The notes beneath the pieces are model-generated. The model did no database searches. It had not been told where the DNA came from and was given only the letters and a program-made list of their open reading frames with translations. A stretch of 64,000 nt of DNA from Membranipora membranacea. Lineage: Eukaryota; Bryozoa; Gymnolaemata; Cheilostomatida; Membraniporidae. The translations under genes and the position numbers were made by a program. Position 1 is the stretch's first letter, and each line of letters opens with the position of its first letter. The stretch lies in NCBI GenBank assembly GCA_914767715.1, contig OU612067.1, forward strand, positions 18,297,001-18,361,000. The letters are read 5' to 3'. This document shows positions 1 to 22,775 of the stretch, one piece after another.

Positions 1-1034
1 ACTATGGACAACATCAACTAAATGTTATCTAGATTATAAAAGGGAGAGAGAGGTTTAAAACTCGCTATGGAACATATTATCCTCATCTTCCCTCTCCTAA
101 CCCCAGCAGCCCCGCCTACTCATATGCACTCTCCTTCACCGCCTATTCCTCCCCCCTCCTCCTCCTACTCCTCCCCTTTCTTTGTTCCCTCCTCCATCAA
201 TATTTTACCATTATTGAATATTTCCAGTTTTTGATGACTGATTGATCATATTATATACACATTTGTTATTTGTAACAAGTATCATTATGATTGAATTTTT
301 GTTCAATAAACAATGTTTTCGGGTGCTTTGAAATTGAAGAGCTATACCTAACTGAATACGTGAGCTTTAGAATAAAACATGATGAAGGGTTGTTGAAACA
401 AGGTCCAGTTACTGCTTTCTATACTGATAAGTGACAGAGAACCTATACTACCCTAGAGAATTTTAAGATTGGCGAAGGGAAATGTTTGAACATTCCAAGC
501 AGGCTTGAAATATAGCTTTAATTCATGGCTAGCTAACTGAAAATAGGTGCTAGCTAACATTATAGCAACTTCCGAACTAGCTGAATTCTAGCTTATATCT
601 ATGAGGGTATTGGCCTGGGCTTCTGTATCTTGGTTTTTACGAGCCCAACTGATAATTTTTTGGAGTTATTCACTTCGCCTGGCGTCAACTTGCATCCATA
701 CTAAGTATTAGATGCTCACATGGTATCAACAAATCAGATCATTATGCCAATAAAATGCTTAGATGCAGTTGAAAATGATCCATTGCCCGTACCAATTATA
801 GTTCAGTAGATGAATTTATTTATCAAGCACGACATAGGATTTTGTTATATAAGTGTAACCTCACTAATAAGTCTCGATAGTAATGGTATAAGAGCATTGC
901 TAACTGGTACAACCTAGTTAAATCATTTTTGTAAAGCAAACTAATTATTACACAATGCATCTACAAGTTTTACAGTACTTTTTGGCCTTCCTTTCAATCG
1001 ATTTTCTTAACATTCCTCTGATATTATGATGAAT
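1..1034. other. Intergenic sequence, no gene recognised
   Basis: No exon-like open frame is visible. The first 200 bases are pyrimidine-rich, and an AATAAA hexamer near 305 could be the poly(A) signal of a gene lying to the left of the window, but no coding sequence supports this. Confidence 0.4.
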
Positions 1035-2971
1035 TGTGGCAAGTAGGCCAGAAGCAGCCTAGCTGTAACTGCTCTATAAAATAGTGGCACGGACAATTTT
1101 TGATGGCAGGAAACTGATCGCATATTATACTTCATTGATATTCCTTCTGTAAAATTCACCGGGTGTACCCAGTTGTAGTGGTCATATTTAGAAATTAAAA
1201 GGTGTTTTGTTTTTGCATTATATGTGTGGGGACATAACTCCTATTCTGTGTAATCTAACTAATCTAATCTTCAGGGAATTCCAGGTTGAAACTGCATTGT
1301 GGGGATTTTGTTGACTTGCCAGTTTATTTACCAAGTAAACTTGCAGAAGTCTGCTCGTGTTAGATCAGGACAAATTAAAAATTTTCAATAAGTATAATGT
1401 CAGATCTTTATGAGGTTAGTATGATACTGTCTTGCGGCAGCATATCCGCAATATTTCTCGGAATTGCATATAATAAGTGAAATGTTAAGAATTCAATAAA
1501 AGGTGTTTCTAGGGTGGAAAAACGTGGTGAATCCAAAATTAAGGTTGTACGCAGTTGTAGCGATCATGTCAGCGGCAGCGCGGCAGCATATTCTCATTTC
1601 TTCTAAAAATTGCTTTTAATGAGTGAAATACTAAGAGTTTAAATAAAAGGTGACCAGTGGATAGGGAGCCACAGCTCCGAATGCAGGCAAATGGACCAAA
1701 CTTGGTCTAGTGTACCAAGTCGTAGCAATCATATCAGCAGAAGATCGGCAGCGCGGCAGAATATCGCAATTTTTCTCAAAATCGCTAATAATAAGTGGAA
1801 TGTTACGAGTTTAAAACAAGGGTATATCTAGGGTAGAACAACGTGCTGAATCCAAAACTGAGACTGTACCCGATTGTAGCAATCATGTCAGCGGCAGCGC
1901 GGCAGCATACCTGCAATTTTCTTCACAATCGGTTAGGTAAGTGAAATGTCAAGTGATTAATATGGTCAGCAGGAAACACGACTGTATGATTTTAACAAGA
2001 TATTACATCACATCATTTTAAAAGGTGGTCAGCGACGGCACTACTGCTCGACGAGAACAAGACAAAAAGCAGCCTAGACATAAGACTGCTCAAAACATGA
2101 TAGCATGAGACAAATTTGATGTAGGAAAAAAGTGTTTACCCAGTTGAAGAGGTTGGGCGCAGCACTACTGCATATCCCAAAAGTTCACACTATCGATATG
2201 TGATTAGTGGGAAGTCAAGAGTTTGATGCAGTTGGCACAAGGCAAGACTATAGTACTGGGTTCTACATTGTATATGTTTTATCATTGCATGAGATGGCTG
2301 ATGAGAGACAGCGCTACCGCATATCCCCATATCATGTCATTAGCATGTTAGGAAAGTATGCGAAGCTGGCATATCTAAGTTTTTCAGACTCTGAAAGTTT
2401 GGTTTCTTTCTGAAAAGTGAGGCACTCATTGAACTCTTTGCTCATGTGTTATGCAAAAGATATCCAGCCAAAAAATGACATAAGAGGCAATTGAAACGTC
2501 AAAAATGTTGTTTGTAATTGCCCCAGACAGTGGTCTTAAGACCATACAATATCATACTAGCATTAAGTATCCTGCCATCAAGTATTTATAATCTTTGATA
2601 CTAGTCCCATAAGAAGTTTGACATAATTCAATTAAAATTTTTCATTTTGTGCTGGTCTGATACGAGCAGCCTTCTCTCCAAGTTTACTTGGTGAATTAAT
2701 TGCCATGTCAACAAAATCCCACAATGCAATTTCAACCTTGAATTCCCTGATGATTAGATTACACAGAATAGGAGTTATTTCCCCACACATATAATGCCAA
2801 AACATAACACCTTTTAATTTCTAAATATGACCACTACAACTGGGTACACCCGGTGAATTTTACAGATCATACACCAATGAAGTATAAAACGTGATCAGTA
2901 TCCTGCCATCAAATATTGTCCGTGCCATAACAACTTATGCTATAGCTGCTTCTGGCCTAAAGGGCTATCCA
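1035..2971. mobile_element. Foldback-type element with ~360 bp inverted arms
   Basis: The left arm (about 1035-1400) is the imperfect reverse complement of the right arm (about 2613-2971). Shared landmarks include GGCCAGAAGCAGC near each outer end, GTGTACCCAGTTGTAGTGG, and GTGGGGATTTTGTTGAC on the inner side. The interior (about 1425-1980) contains three or so diverged tandem units of roughly 155 bp, each with a block rich in CAGCGGCAGCGCGGCAG. No transposase frame is present, so this is a non-autonomous DNA element or foldback element. A 68-codon frame inside it (2207-2413) has no protein-like features. Confidence 0.75.
1425..1980. repeat. ~155 bp tandem units inside the foldback element
   Basis: Successive copies share AGTGAAATGTTAAGAGTT-like, GGTGTATCTAGGGTAGAA-like and GTAGCRATCATGTCAGCGG-like segments, spaced by about 150-160 bp. 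The copies are diverged and the outer ones are partial. Confidence 0.6.
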
Positions 2972-3292
2972 CAATGCCAAAAATTCATGTTGCCAAGTCC
3001 AGCTCAAAGTCAATTGTTGAGAACACGAAGTTGAACTTGGTTGGTCAACTGTCTGGTTAAAAAACTAAGGTGAGCTCATACATAATAATGTCTGATTGAT
3101 CGTTGCCTTTCTTGCATACTGATCTAAAATCTTAAGTTCCAACATCAATTCAGTAACCATCAAATGGAATAAAAATCTCTTTTGGATCAATAGGTAACAT
3201 CAATCTTATTTGTGTCTGTATTTTTACACTCTTATTATCTAGGATTAAACTCTAATGATAGAGAGATGTGATATCAGACGTCACCAACAAAA

Positions 3293-4865
3293 ATGACACT
3301 TGAAAAGAAGGAGATGTCAGACCACTCGATACAGAGGTGCTCCAAAGCTGACTTCTTCATTGCTGGAAAGTATAGGATAGTCAGAAAATTAGGAGCCGGG
3401 TCTTTTGGAGATATTTATCTAGCTGTTAATGTGGCTACTGGGGAGGAAGTAGCTGTCAAAATGGAGCTCAGCTCATCCCGTCATCCTCAACTACACTACG
3501 AGAGTAAACTTTATAAACTACTACAAGGAGGTCAGGGCATACCTCATGTCAGGTACTATGGGCAAGAACAGGAATACAATGTTCTAATAATGGATTTATT
3601 AGGTCCAAGCTTAGAAGATCTGTTCAATTACTGTTCGAGAAGGTTTACACTGAAGACTACTCTAATGTTAGCTGATCAAATGGTACAACGAGTAGAATTT
3701 ATTCACGGTAAAGGTTTCATCCATAGAGACATCAAACCAGATAACTTCCTTATGGGGGTAGGGAGACACTGCAATAAGGTATATGCTGTTGACTTTGGTT
3801 TGGCCAAGAAGTTTCGAGACACGCGTACCCAGCAACACATTCCATATAGGGAAGATAAAAACCTGACAGGCACAGCTAGGTATGCCAGTATCAACACCCA
3901 TCTCGGAGCCGAGCAGAGCAGACGTGACGATATGGAGTCTCTTGGATACGTGTTCATGTATTTCTGTAGAGGGAGCCTTCCTTGGCAGGGTCTGAAAGCT
4001 GGCACAAAGAAGCAGAAGTATGATAAAATCAGCGAGCGTAAGATGTCCACTCCGGTGGAGACCCTGTGTAAGGTAAGGATTATTACTATGGTTCCCTCGA
4101 TTAAGCTTGAGCCATAAGCAGAATGAATTGAGTTTTTTCTGTCTTTGGCTGGAGCGTTTAACCACAATATGTATATGCTGAGAAGCCTTGTGTATTTTGT
4201 GCTTAGAAGTAGCTCGTATTATCAAGACAAAAACCTCCTGAACCTTTATTTGATTGTTAGTATGAAAACAATAGAATGAACAATTTTCATTAGTGAAACC
4301 TACCTAGACTGCATGTGGAGTTGGTTTAATAATCATAATTTTATCTTGCGCAAGAAAGACAGCTATAAAATCCTCCCCTATGCACAGTGCAGGAAATAAT
4401 TCCTCCAGCTGCCGAACAAACAACTTTCTCCTCCTCTTTGAGGGAGGGGGGGGGGGGTGCAGCAATCCTCATATACCCTGCTGTGCATGGCAGTGGCACC
4501 TCAATCAACCATGGTTATATGTCCTGTGTATAACTGTGTATAGCTGTGTAAAACTTGTCATTATACAGACATCACGAATACTAATCTTATAGTTATTAGT
4601 TATGTTTTTTATATGACAGGGTTACCCAGCAGAGTTTGCGATGTATTTGAATTACTGTAGAGGATTGAGATTTGATGAAGAACCAGACTACATGTTTCTA
4701 AGACAGCTGTTCCGGATTCTCTTCAAGGCGCTCAACTTTCAGTATGATTATGTGTTTGATTGGACACTACTTAGGCAAAGGGCCTCGCAACTCAACAATG
4801 CAAACAATACAGCAGCGCCTCCAAATGTTCCAAAACAGCTCTCTAATGTGGTAGTCAACGCATAA
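3293..4865 (+). CDS. CSNK1A1: Casein kinase I alpha
   Basis: Serine/threonine kinase of the CK1 family; in animals CK1-alpha primes and phosphorylates substrates in Wnt, Hedgehog and circadian signalling. There are two coding exons, 3293-4072 and 4620-4865, joined in phase 0 across a GTAAGG...ACAG intron, giving 341 residues (human about 337). The kinase domain shows the glycine loop GAGSFG at residues 34-39, Lys56, HRDIKPDN around catalytic Asp146, and DFG at 167-169. The CK1 signatures [10 protein letters not shown] and [13 protein letters not shown] are present, and exon 2 continues with the family-typical [18 protein letters not shown]. The second Met (residue 8) is an equally good start, because the conserved region begins just after it. 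The short Asn/Ala/Pro-rich tail lacks the long extension of CK1-delta/epsilon. Identification is firm; the alpha subtype rests on length and tail. Confidence 0.96.
4073..4619 (+). other. Intron of the CK1-alpha gene
   Basis: Begins GTAAGG after codon AAG and ends ATGACAG. It contains a 12-base G run at about 4446-4457. Confidence 0.9.
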
Positions 4866-5021
4866 AATAAGCGGAATACGGACAAGGAACATTTGATATT
4901 TGAAAGCATTAACTGGCAGTGTAGTTTTCTATTTTATAGGCGTTAAGTAATCAAAGAATTTAACTCACACCAAGTTACAGGAACTACCGCTGTTTGACAT
5001 TGCTGCATCAGTTGAAAATTT

Positions 5022-5027
5022 AATAAA
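5022..5027 (+). promoter_or_regulatory. Candidate poly(A) signal of the CK1-alpha gene
   Basis: AATAAA lies 157 bases downstream of the CK1-alpha stop codon on the same strand. Confidence 0.55.
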
Positions 5028-6785
5028 AACAATATTCTGTTAATTTGATTGATGCTTTGAAAGTTGCAATACTATTCTAGTTAATCGGCAGCGCCAGATA
5101 TCTGTTTGGTCAGAATGACCATTACCATAATTATAGGAACCAGCCGGACCTATACGGAAAAACATTAACAAGTTTTGGTTTCCTGTAGCAGAGAGGACAA
5201 CTCCTATATTGACAACTGTACAAAACATTTCATTACCAGAAGTCGGGTATCTATAACAAAAATAGGGGTCTTACACTGGGGAAACTTTAAGATCCCACGG
5301 TAAAACTTACTTGCTTAATTTATAGTTGCCATCTATATGGTCAAATTTCAGATATAATCCTGTCAAAATGTTAAATTTTTAAATTTCAAATGTTAAAATC
5401 TAAATTAAAAAAATTAAAGGTTCCTCAAAGTTAGTTAAAATTTTCCAATGATTTTCACTGATGTCATTGTATTTCCAATCACTGGTACCTGGTTTAAGGA
5501 CGGATCAAACAGATCTTCCATATTTTGGGTATATCACACAAAACACGAGTTTAAAAGGTTACATAATTTAGACATGGCAACACTTGGAGTGTTTGACTAT
5601 AAAGTTTAACCTGGTATTGAGATAATTATATTGAAGATGAGACGCGTATTAGAAGGCTTGATTGAGGTCTTATGCAAGAGAAAAAACTATGGCAGTTGAA
5701 TTGCCTTCTTCTATGAAACGAGGGAGTCAACAAAAGTCAAGTGATCTTCATTGCTGTTTATTATGCATGTGTCGATTGTGTCTTTACTAAAATTCTCATT
5801 TATTTGGGCTGATGTCCAACAGTATATATGGAGGTATTTCCTACTGGTCAATAATTTGTAGCCTTATTTATTATATTATTAGCATTGGGAAACAGAACTA
5901 TCATTGCACAAAAATACAATGAGCAGTATCTTGTCTATATTTATTTCCGTGCAGAGTACAAAGCGGGATAAGAAATCCTTTAGCATTGAATGACCATAAT
6001 AAACCTAGGACTGCGAGTCCTTTACCGGCTCATGCTAACAGAAAACATATTTTTATTCCAAAGTTCTGTACAAAATGTATAGAGGCGATGGCAAAACAGT
6101 GTATGACATAGCCACAGAAATAGCTTGACCTCATTTCTAATGACCACAATATATAAAATCAAGTTTTACCCAATCATCCTGCATTTGGAATATCTTGCCA
6201 TCAAGCCGCCGCCACCTTCTCATGTAACTTACCAGTAGTTAGTACCAGACTCTGCTGAGGAAGATTAGGAGATGGTCAAAGATAACTTTGCTTTCTTCAT
6301 ATTATCAGTATCTGAAAATAAGTACAATATAGAGTTATCCTACCTGACTGCCATAAAACCTAATCATGAGTATGGTCTATGGCTTACCCAAGATCTTTTA
6401 TTATAGTGTAGCAATTTCTGAAATATGAGACAGAAAGACTGCTGCAGCTGGTCTGGAAATCATTACACGACTCAGTGGTTTCCATGCACTATATTTATCT
6501 AAACAATGCTTTTCGCTGCCAGTAACTGGTAAAATATCTGTTTATCTATATATATTACTTTGTACTATAATGTGCTGAAAAATTTCTAAAATCTAACCTG
6601 GAAGCTAACAGTTGGGCGCATTAATTATTTGTGACTTTATGATTTTTGTACCATTCTAAACTCTGTTTCATACTAAATTATTTGTCCTTGTATTTTGAGC
6701 CGGTTCATATACTTGTGGTTGAAGCAGTAGGTCTACTTATATCAACGAGCGAGACTTCTGTGAAATAACCCGAAACCTACATTAA
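5028..6785. other. Intergenic sequence, no confident gene
   Basis: No confident coding exon. Splice-like motifs on the minus strand near 6230-6440 might mark short exons of the unidentified gene at 6.8-7.3 kb, but the phases do not join cleanly. Confidence 0.35.
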
Positions 6786-6815
6786 TACTTATTGATGAAG
6801 TAAAACAAGACAGAC

Positions 6816-7268
6816 CTTTGGATGAGAAACTTCTTTTATTCTGAAGTTTTTGTATGTCATTAATGAGGAGATATAATTGTATCACAGAATTTGTAGCTTT
6901 CTTCTTAGTATCGTACCTGCAAATACCGAGAGAAAACTCTGTATAAAATTTCACATGCGATCAAAACAGCTGAAACAGATGATTGCCTGAAATAGCTATG
7001 ATAGGTATGGCTCGCTGATATATATATATATATATATATTATATTATATGGATGAGGGGTATATATCGGACTTTGAGTAAGCTCAGCATCTAGAATAGCT
7101 AACACTTGTAAACTTTTGTCAAGCAGCTTGTCTGAGTTTTTGAAGGTTGTTACTGGGATGTCAATCAATACATAATGTAATGTAAAAGCTGCCCGATTTA
7201 TAGCTTTATTTACATCCTGACACACATCTTTATACTGATTGCATATATCCGCAAGTAGCCACGCTATG
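6816..7268 (-). CDS. Unidentified coding exons (partial gene)
   Basis: Two protein-like minus-strand segments are visible. About 7086-7268 encodes a helical stretch containing VVKYIAWLLADICNQYKDVC and INRAAFTLHYVLIDIPVTTF. Positions 6816-6916 encode a basic segment with KKKATNSVIQLYLLINDIQK, bounded by a good acceptor (TATTTGCAG) and a GTCTGT donor. An (AT)n run lies between them. I do not recognise the family. The donor of the first exon and all flanking exons are unresolved, and it is unclear whether this is an independent gene downstream of DUS2. Composition (amphipathic helices, few stops in frame) is the only argument for coding. Confidence 0.35.
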
Positions 7269-8261
7269 TATTTTACTACTGATCTATAAATTCATATCAA
7301 TGATATTGCTGGATGAGGTGGTATATACTATACATTTACATTTAGTGCAAAAAGTTCTGCCAGAGCAAAGTACGACATAGCACTATAGTACTATAGATCC
7401 ACAGATGGATGTTGCGCATGGAAATTCATAAAATTGGTAGAATAGCCCAGGATTAATATCCTAAGCTTTCTTTGCTACGATGAAAGCCATTATCACAACA
7501 GCTAATACTTTCATTAGACTGAAATACCGTTATGTTGCGACAAGTCATGTGACCTGCAGGGAGCCATCAAAACAAGCATTTTATATCCTGCTACATCTGA
7601 GCAAGGAGTTAGAGACTCGAACTCCTTGATCTCAGGGACACTGAATTAAATTCTTCCAATGAATGGAAATATTAACACAACCTTGTATACTTAGAACAGT
7701 CAACACAGGGCCTGATCTGACATTGATCTCAGTGGACGTCCCTACCCTAGTAGTGTGAATAATATAGCCTAGCAAATCGTCTTGTCAACAAAACTGCAAA
7801 CAGTAAATCAATGAATTCAGTGTCGATGATTTGGACATTTCTAGAATGCTTCTAGGGACTGGCTTTTTTGCAAGCCCTTTGTTTGACAAAAGAATGCTAA
7901 TTACTCCATTCCGGACGTGGTGTTCAATGCTCAGGAATTACAGCACATTCATCCTTGAAACATTACAATAAATGTAATTGGAGACATTGATGGCAGACCG
8001 GGAAGATCGAGCCTCGCACATTGCTCTGCGGATTCGCACGTCAAAACCTAGGGAAACTACGACACCTGCACGCAGGGCAAGCGGGCCAGACACGGAACAC
8101 TCGGATGCGCTGCGATCGGCCCGCGAGCCGGGCAAACGCAATCACTATGTTTCCATATATCGATTCGACAGCAGTATTAAGCTTCAACTTCCGATTGTAC
8201 CGAATGACATTTCTTGACGCGAATATAGATACCGGTTTGAATAAAAAATTTCCAATTAGGC
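7269..8261. other. Non-coding stretch with a GC-rich patch
   Basis: About 7970-8140 is clearly richer in GC and CpG than its surroundings and is open in several frames on both strands, as expected from composition alone. It could be a small promoter-like island or part of a repeat; nothing in it resembles a protein. Confidence 0.35.
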
Positions 8262-8347
8262 GGCTGGGCTGATTGGTTAGCGCCTTGCACACAATGACTT
8301 CATAGGCCTTTGACGCGGTGGGCCGGGGTTCAAGTCCCGGCCGCGGC
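8262..8347 (+). repeat. tRNA-like sequence (SINE head or tRNA pseudogene)
   Basis: It has an A-box-like CTGATTGGTTAGCGC and a perfect B box (GGTTCAAGTCC) inside a 7-bp GC T-stem (GGCCGGG/CCCGGCC). The ~86 nt spacing resembles a class II tRNA, but the acceptor and anticodon arms do not pair, so it is not a functional tRNA gene. Confidence 0.55.
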
Positions 8348-8693
8348 AGATGTTTTTTTATGTTTTTTTCCATCATGGAAATTGTTAGCATTCATCATTC
8401 GAAATTGGAGTGGACCACTCATTCGAGGCATGGAACCATAGTGAATGTGAAAGTTAGAAGGTGATTGACCAATCAGGGAATTAACTTGAAAAGATGGCCA
8501 ACACGCAGCACGGCAAAAACATGACATTTACGATTGGAATCAAATGAGATTGTCTGAACGTACATTTGCTTGCTGGAATATTCAACACCTTGATGTCGCA
8601 TAACAACACAATGTCTCCCAGCTTTGTCTTCTACCTACAACACAAAACGCACATTCATCTTACTCCTCACGACACAATCTTTCACAGTTTTCA

Positions 8694-19431
<10,738 letters not shown>

Positions 19432-19716
19432 TCAATTAAATTGTATAGCATCATTAGAACCCTATCATCCATCCAAACCACATACAAGAGTCCCTCACCT
19501 AAACACAACAATTGGCTAAGACTTAACTGACCAATAGAGATGGGGTAATGTACTGGGAACCTCATGGACCTGAGGCTGCATAATGGTATTACTTATATAG
19601 GTTATGTTATGTTTACTTACATCATCCTGGAGGTCTTTTAATTGAAAACAGCAATGAGTGGGTGGTACTTGCTAAGTAGGGTCTCACTCTCGAAAACACT
19701 CATTCATTGATGTAAC

Positions 19717-20061
19717 TACCCTATAGGAGTTTAATTTAGCTAGAGTTTAATTTCGGACCTGGTACTAAATTTCACTAGTACTAAATTTCGCTAGTAGGCT
19801 TACTAGTGAAAATTAAAAAAAATGTCCAAGCTGGGATTCGAACCCAGGGCATAAATCTCCATCTGATGGCAAGGCAGACACTTAGACCACTACATCACGC
19901 TAGCTTGCATGCTGCTGTATGGTGTATTCCTTTATAATTGTACATTGTTTATGAAACTATGGTGAGCGAGTTTAATTTAAGATACACTAAATTTCGCAAC
20001 CTAGGCAACAACTCGAAAAGCGAATCCTAAATGCCGCGAAAACTAAACTCCTATAGGGTAT
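19717..20061. mobile_element. MITE with 17-bp terminal inverted repeats
   Basis: TACCCTATAGGAGTTTA at the left end is exactly inverted as TAAACTCCTATAGGGTA at the right end, about 345 bp apart. The interior is AT-rich and carries a tRNA-like segment. There is no coding capacity. Confidence 0.75.
19826..19912 (-). repeat. tRNA-like segment inside the MITE
   Basis: On the minus strand an A-box-like GATGTAGTGGTCTAAGTG precedes a B-box GGTTCGAATCCC in a paired T-arm (CTGGG/CCCAG). The anticodon and acceptor arms do not form properly, so this looks like a captured or derived tRNA fragment. Confidence 0.55.
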
Positions 20062-21073
20062 ATACATTCTGAGTAAGTGATTTGGTCTAATTAAAAGACA
20101 AAGTGATTGATTTTGAGCGATATGATAGTGATAATTTGCTTTTGTAAAGCATCACTCATTCTAATTGAAAGGCCCCCAGTATAATTTAAAACATTCGACT
20201 ATCATGATGAAACACATGGGCACCCCGTATGAAATCTACTGTGTCCTTCATGTAACAGCATTGTCTGTCTGCAAACTCTAACAACCTTTACACAACATTT
20301 GCTAATCAGCAGCAATAATACATCCTGTTGCCATTTCAAATGATTTCCATAATTGGAATTCAAACATTGAATGAAGATTGTCACCCCTACAGACTTTTGG
20401 TTGATACTATACTCAATGATTGGCAGCATATATATACCAACAATTTTGTAATATAAAATCAAAGGGCAAGGCTTATTGGTGATCTGGAGACACAAGATGT
20501 CTGGAGGGATCGCAACTCAGAGGCGGCTTTTTAAATAATACCATAACTAAGGATAGTAAACAGAAAATTGTGATTGGAGCATAATGAACACATTGATTCG
20601 ATGTTTTATATAGTATACATGCCTATGTATAGAGAAGGCATGAAATAACTCTTCCATGTACACCAAATACAGTTGAAACAGGTATATCCAGTTGTAACAT
20701 ATATTTCACAAATGATTTACTTAATCACAACTTTTCGGATTCGTAGTTACATAGCTTGTGTTGTGCTAAATGGCCATCTGCCACACATCTCCATAAAAGG
20801 GCCAGCCACATATGACAAACACCCATCCGGCAGTGCTTACTGTCAATCCATGTCACCTTGAATCAATCTGAAAGTGCCAATGTCACGAACCCATCTGGAT
20901 CCTATTTTTGTTGGCAACCGTCGGATGTCTGAGTGGCATCCAGTTTGTAGCCAAACAGGCATCCAGTTGGCACATGGACATCTGTAGGGGTTTGCTGCCC
21001 CGATGATAATAGTGTCTACGACAATCTTCCTCTGTCATGAACGTGTCCCCCTTCGTCTAATTAGTTTCCAGAT
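20062..21073. other. Intergenic sequence with short GGATGCC/GGCATCC repeats
   Basis: No gene recognised. About 20880-21130 has several short direct and inverted copies around GGATGCCTnTTTGGCA-like words, which recur at 22290-22375 beyond the neighbouring LINE remnant. This suggests that an older repeat was split by, or travels with, that LINE. Confidence 0.4.
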
Positions 21074-21099
21074 TTGTTTTATGCAAACGGATGCCTATT

Positions 21100-22020
21100 T
21101 GGCATCTGGCGGTTGTCCAAGTGCCAACCAGAAATCCCAGACCTTTGTTACAAACACTGGACACCTCAGGGGACTGTGCTGAGCCCTGTCCTTTTCTCCA
21201 TTTACACAGACACTCTAAGATCACAAAACAGCAATGTCCATATCCTCAAATACGCTGATGGTACGTGTATAATAGGTTTAGTCTCAAATGAAAGTTATTT
21301 AGATAATTATTTTTCTGATAATCATGTCATTGTTAACAAGTGTGCTGAAATGGACCTACTATTGAATGCAAGTAAAACACACGAAATGCTTATTACCACA
21401 TCTCATAAGAGGCCAGACACACCAAGTATCACTATTGCTGGTACAACTTTAGATTTAAGAGAAACTGTGAAATACCTTGGTGTATTATTAGATGATCATT
21501 GTTTTGTTGAACATGCTGAAGCCATTACGAAAAAAGGCCAGACAGAGACTGTACATATTGAAATGCTTTAAATTATTCCGTGCTTCAGACAATCTCACAA
21601 AACTTCTGTTTCAAAGCTTTATAGAATCCTTCATATTTTATTGTTTACCTATCATTTTTATTCATTATTTGCTAAAGACAAAGCAAGCTATCGTAATATT
21701 TATCGCATAATTGCCAAATGGGAAATCAGTGATACAGATTTTGACATTTTAGTGGAGGAACGTAGCAAGCAGATTATGATGAGATCCCACTTTATACATG
21801 ACTATTTAGAGCATTTACCCTCAGGGCCTCTCAGAACCCCAAAAATCCGAACAGCTTGGGCGCATGATTCTTTCTTACATGCCATGGTAAATTTCTTGAA
21901 TAAAACTATATTTTAAATTCCTGCTATTTTTATAATTATTTGTATACAGTATTTTAAGACCTTTTATCGAATACTGCATATTTTAGAGAAAAGTTTTTAT
22001 TTCTTGACTGAATAAACTCA
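21100..22020 (+). pseudogene. LINE reverse transcriptase remnant
   Basis: Frames at 21074-21571 and 21492-21916 encode the 3' half of a non-LTR reverse transcriptase: TPQGTVLSPVLFSIYTD, then ILKYADGTCIIG at the catalytic palm, LLLNASKTHEML, and VKYLGVLLDDHC. The second catalytic Asp of the YADD box is Gly here, a frameshift splits the frame near 21550, and the fingers region is missing, so it is inactive. The tail ends near AATAAA at about 22011. Confidence 0.75.
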
Positions 22021-22034
22021 TCCATCAATCCCAT

Positions 22035-22275
22035 ATTACAGGAAAAGTCCAGTTTTATGTGGCAATAGTTATAGTAGTTATAGTAGAGGGTTTGTTGGTC
22101 CAGCCCATGTTGCATGCTAAGACATAGTTTAGGTACTTAGTCTGATACAATAAATCAAAAGATTTTTAATGATATTGGCTGTATAACAATGCTGCATTGT
22201 ATTTGACAACAATGCTGCAATTCATACAACACCCATTGCCAGCGACGGTTTTTAATGCCCATTCATAACTGCATA
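22035..22275. repeat. Dispersed palindromic repeat family, copy 1
   Basis: Shares with the regions at 24470-24840, 25520-25720 and 57270-57540 the words TGGTnCAGCCCATGTTGCATG, AAACCCTCTACTAT (inverted here), and TGCCCATTC/AAATTTTTGTAATG at the other end. Confidence 0.6.
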
Positions 22276-22434
22276 AATTTTTGTAATGATCCATCCAACT
22301 GGATGCCTGTTTGTTTGGCAACCACAGGATGCCGCGCGGATATCCGTCAGTTGCCAAATAGGTATTCAGTTTGTAATAAGTTTTTTAAGGGACTCATTAT
22401 GAGTCCCATAAACAACTTATTACATGAACCATGG

Positions 22435-22611
22435 ATTCAATTATATGGGTATAACAATGCTGTATTGTAATTGGGAACAATGTTGTTGTGTTGTAGAGGC
22501 CTTGAGCGCTGCAACACATGAGTCTCATGTGTTGCAGCGCTCAAGGCCTCTACAACACAACAGTATTGTTCCCAATAACAATAAAGCATTGTTATACCCA
22601 TATAATTGAAT
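22435..22611. repeat. Near-perfect 88-bp-arm palindrome
   Basis: The arms 22435-22522 and 22524-22611 are reverse complements with few mismatches. The centre is CATGAGTCTCATG, so the hairpin has essentially no loop. Confidence 0.9.
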
Positions 22612-22679
22612 ACATTGTTCCTGAGTGCTGAAAGAGATGTCCCGCTCAGCACCTGTCACACATCTCAGAACACCGTAGT

Positions 22680-22745
22680 GAGTGTTGGATTGGACCAGGG
22701 AGAATGGAGTTCCATTCTCCCTGATTGGACTAACTGAGTACCGTA
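22680..22745. repeat. Short palindrome
   Basis: GGGAGAATGGA is followed after two bases by its inverse TCCATTCTCCC, with flanking TTGGAC/TTGGACT similarity. Confidence 0.7.
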
Positions 22746-22775
22746 ACACAAACTTTGTTTTTAGGTACTTAGTTA

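Noticed and set aside
2207-2413. 68-codon frame as a gene
   Set aside because: It lies inside the foldback element and has no splice context or protein-like composition.
8262-8347. A functional tRNA gene
   Set aside because: The B box and T-arm are good but acceptor and anticodon stems do not pair. The same applies to 19826-19912, 24950-25103 and 52331-52410.
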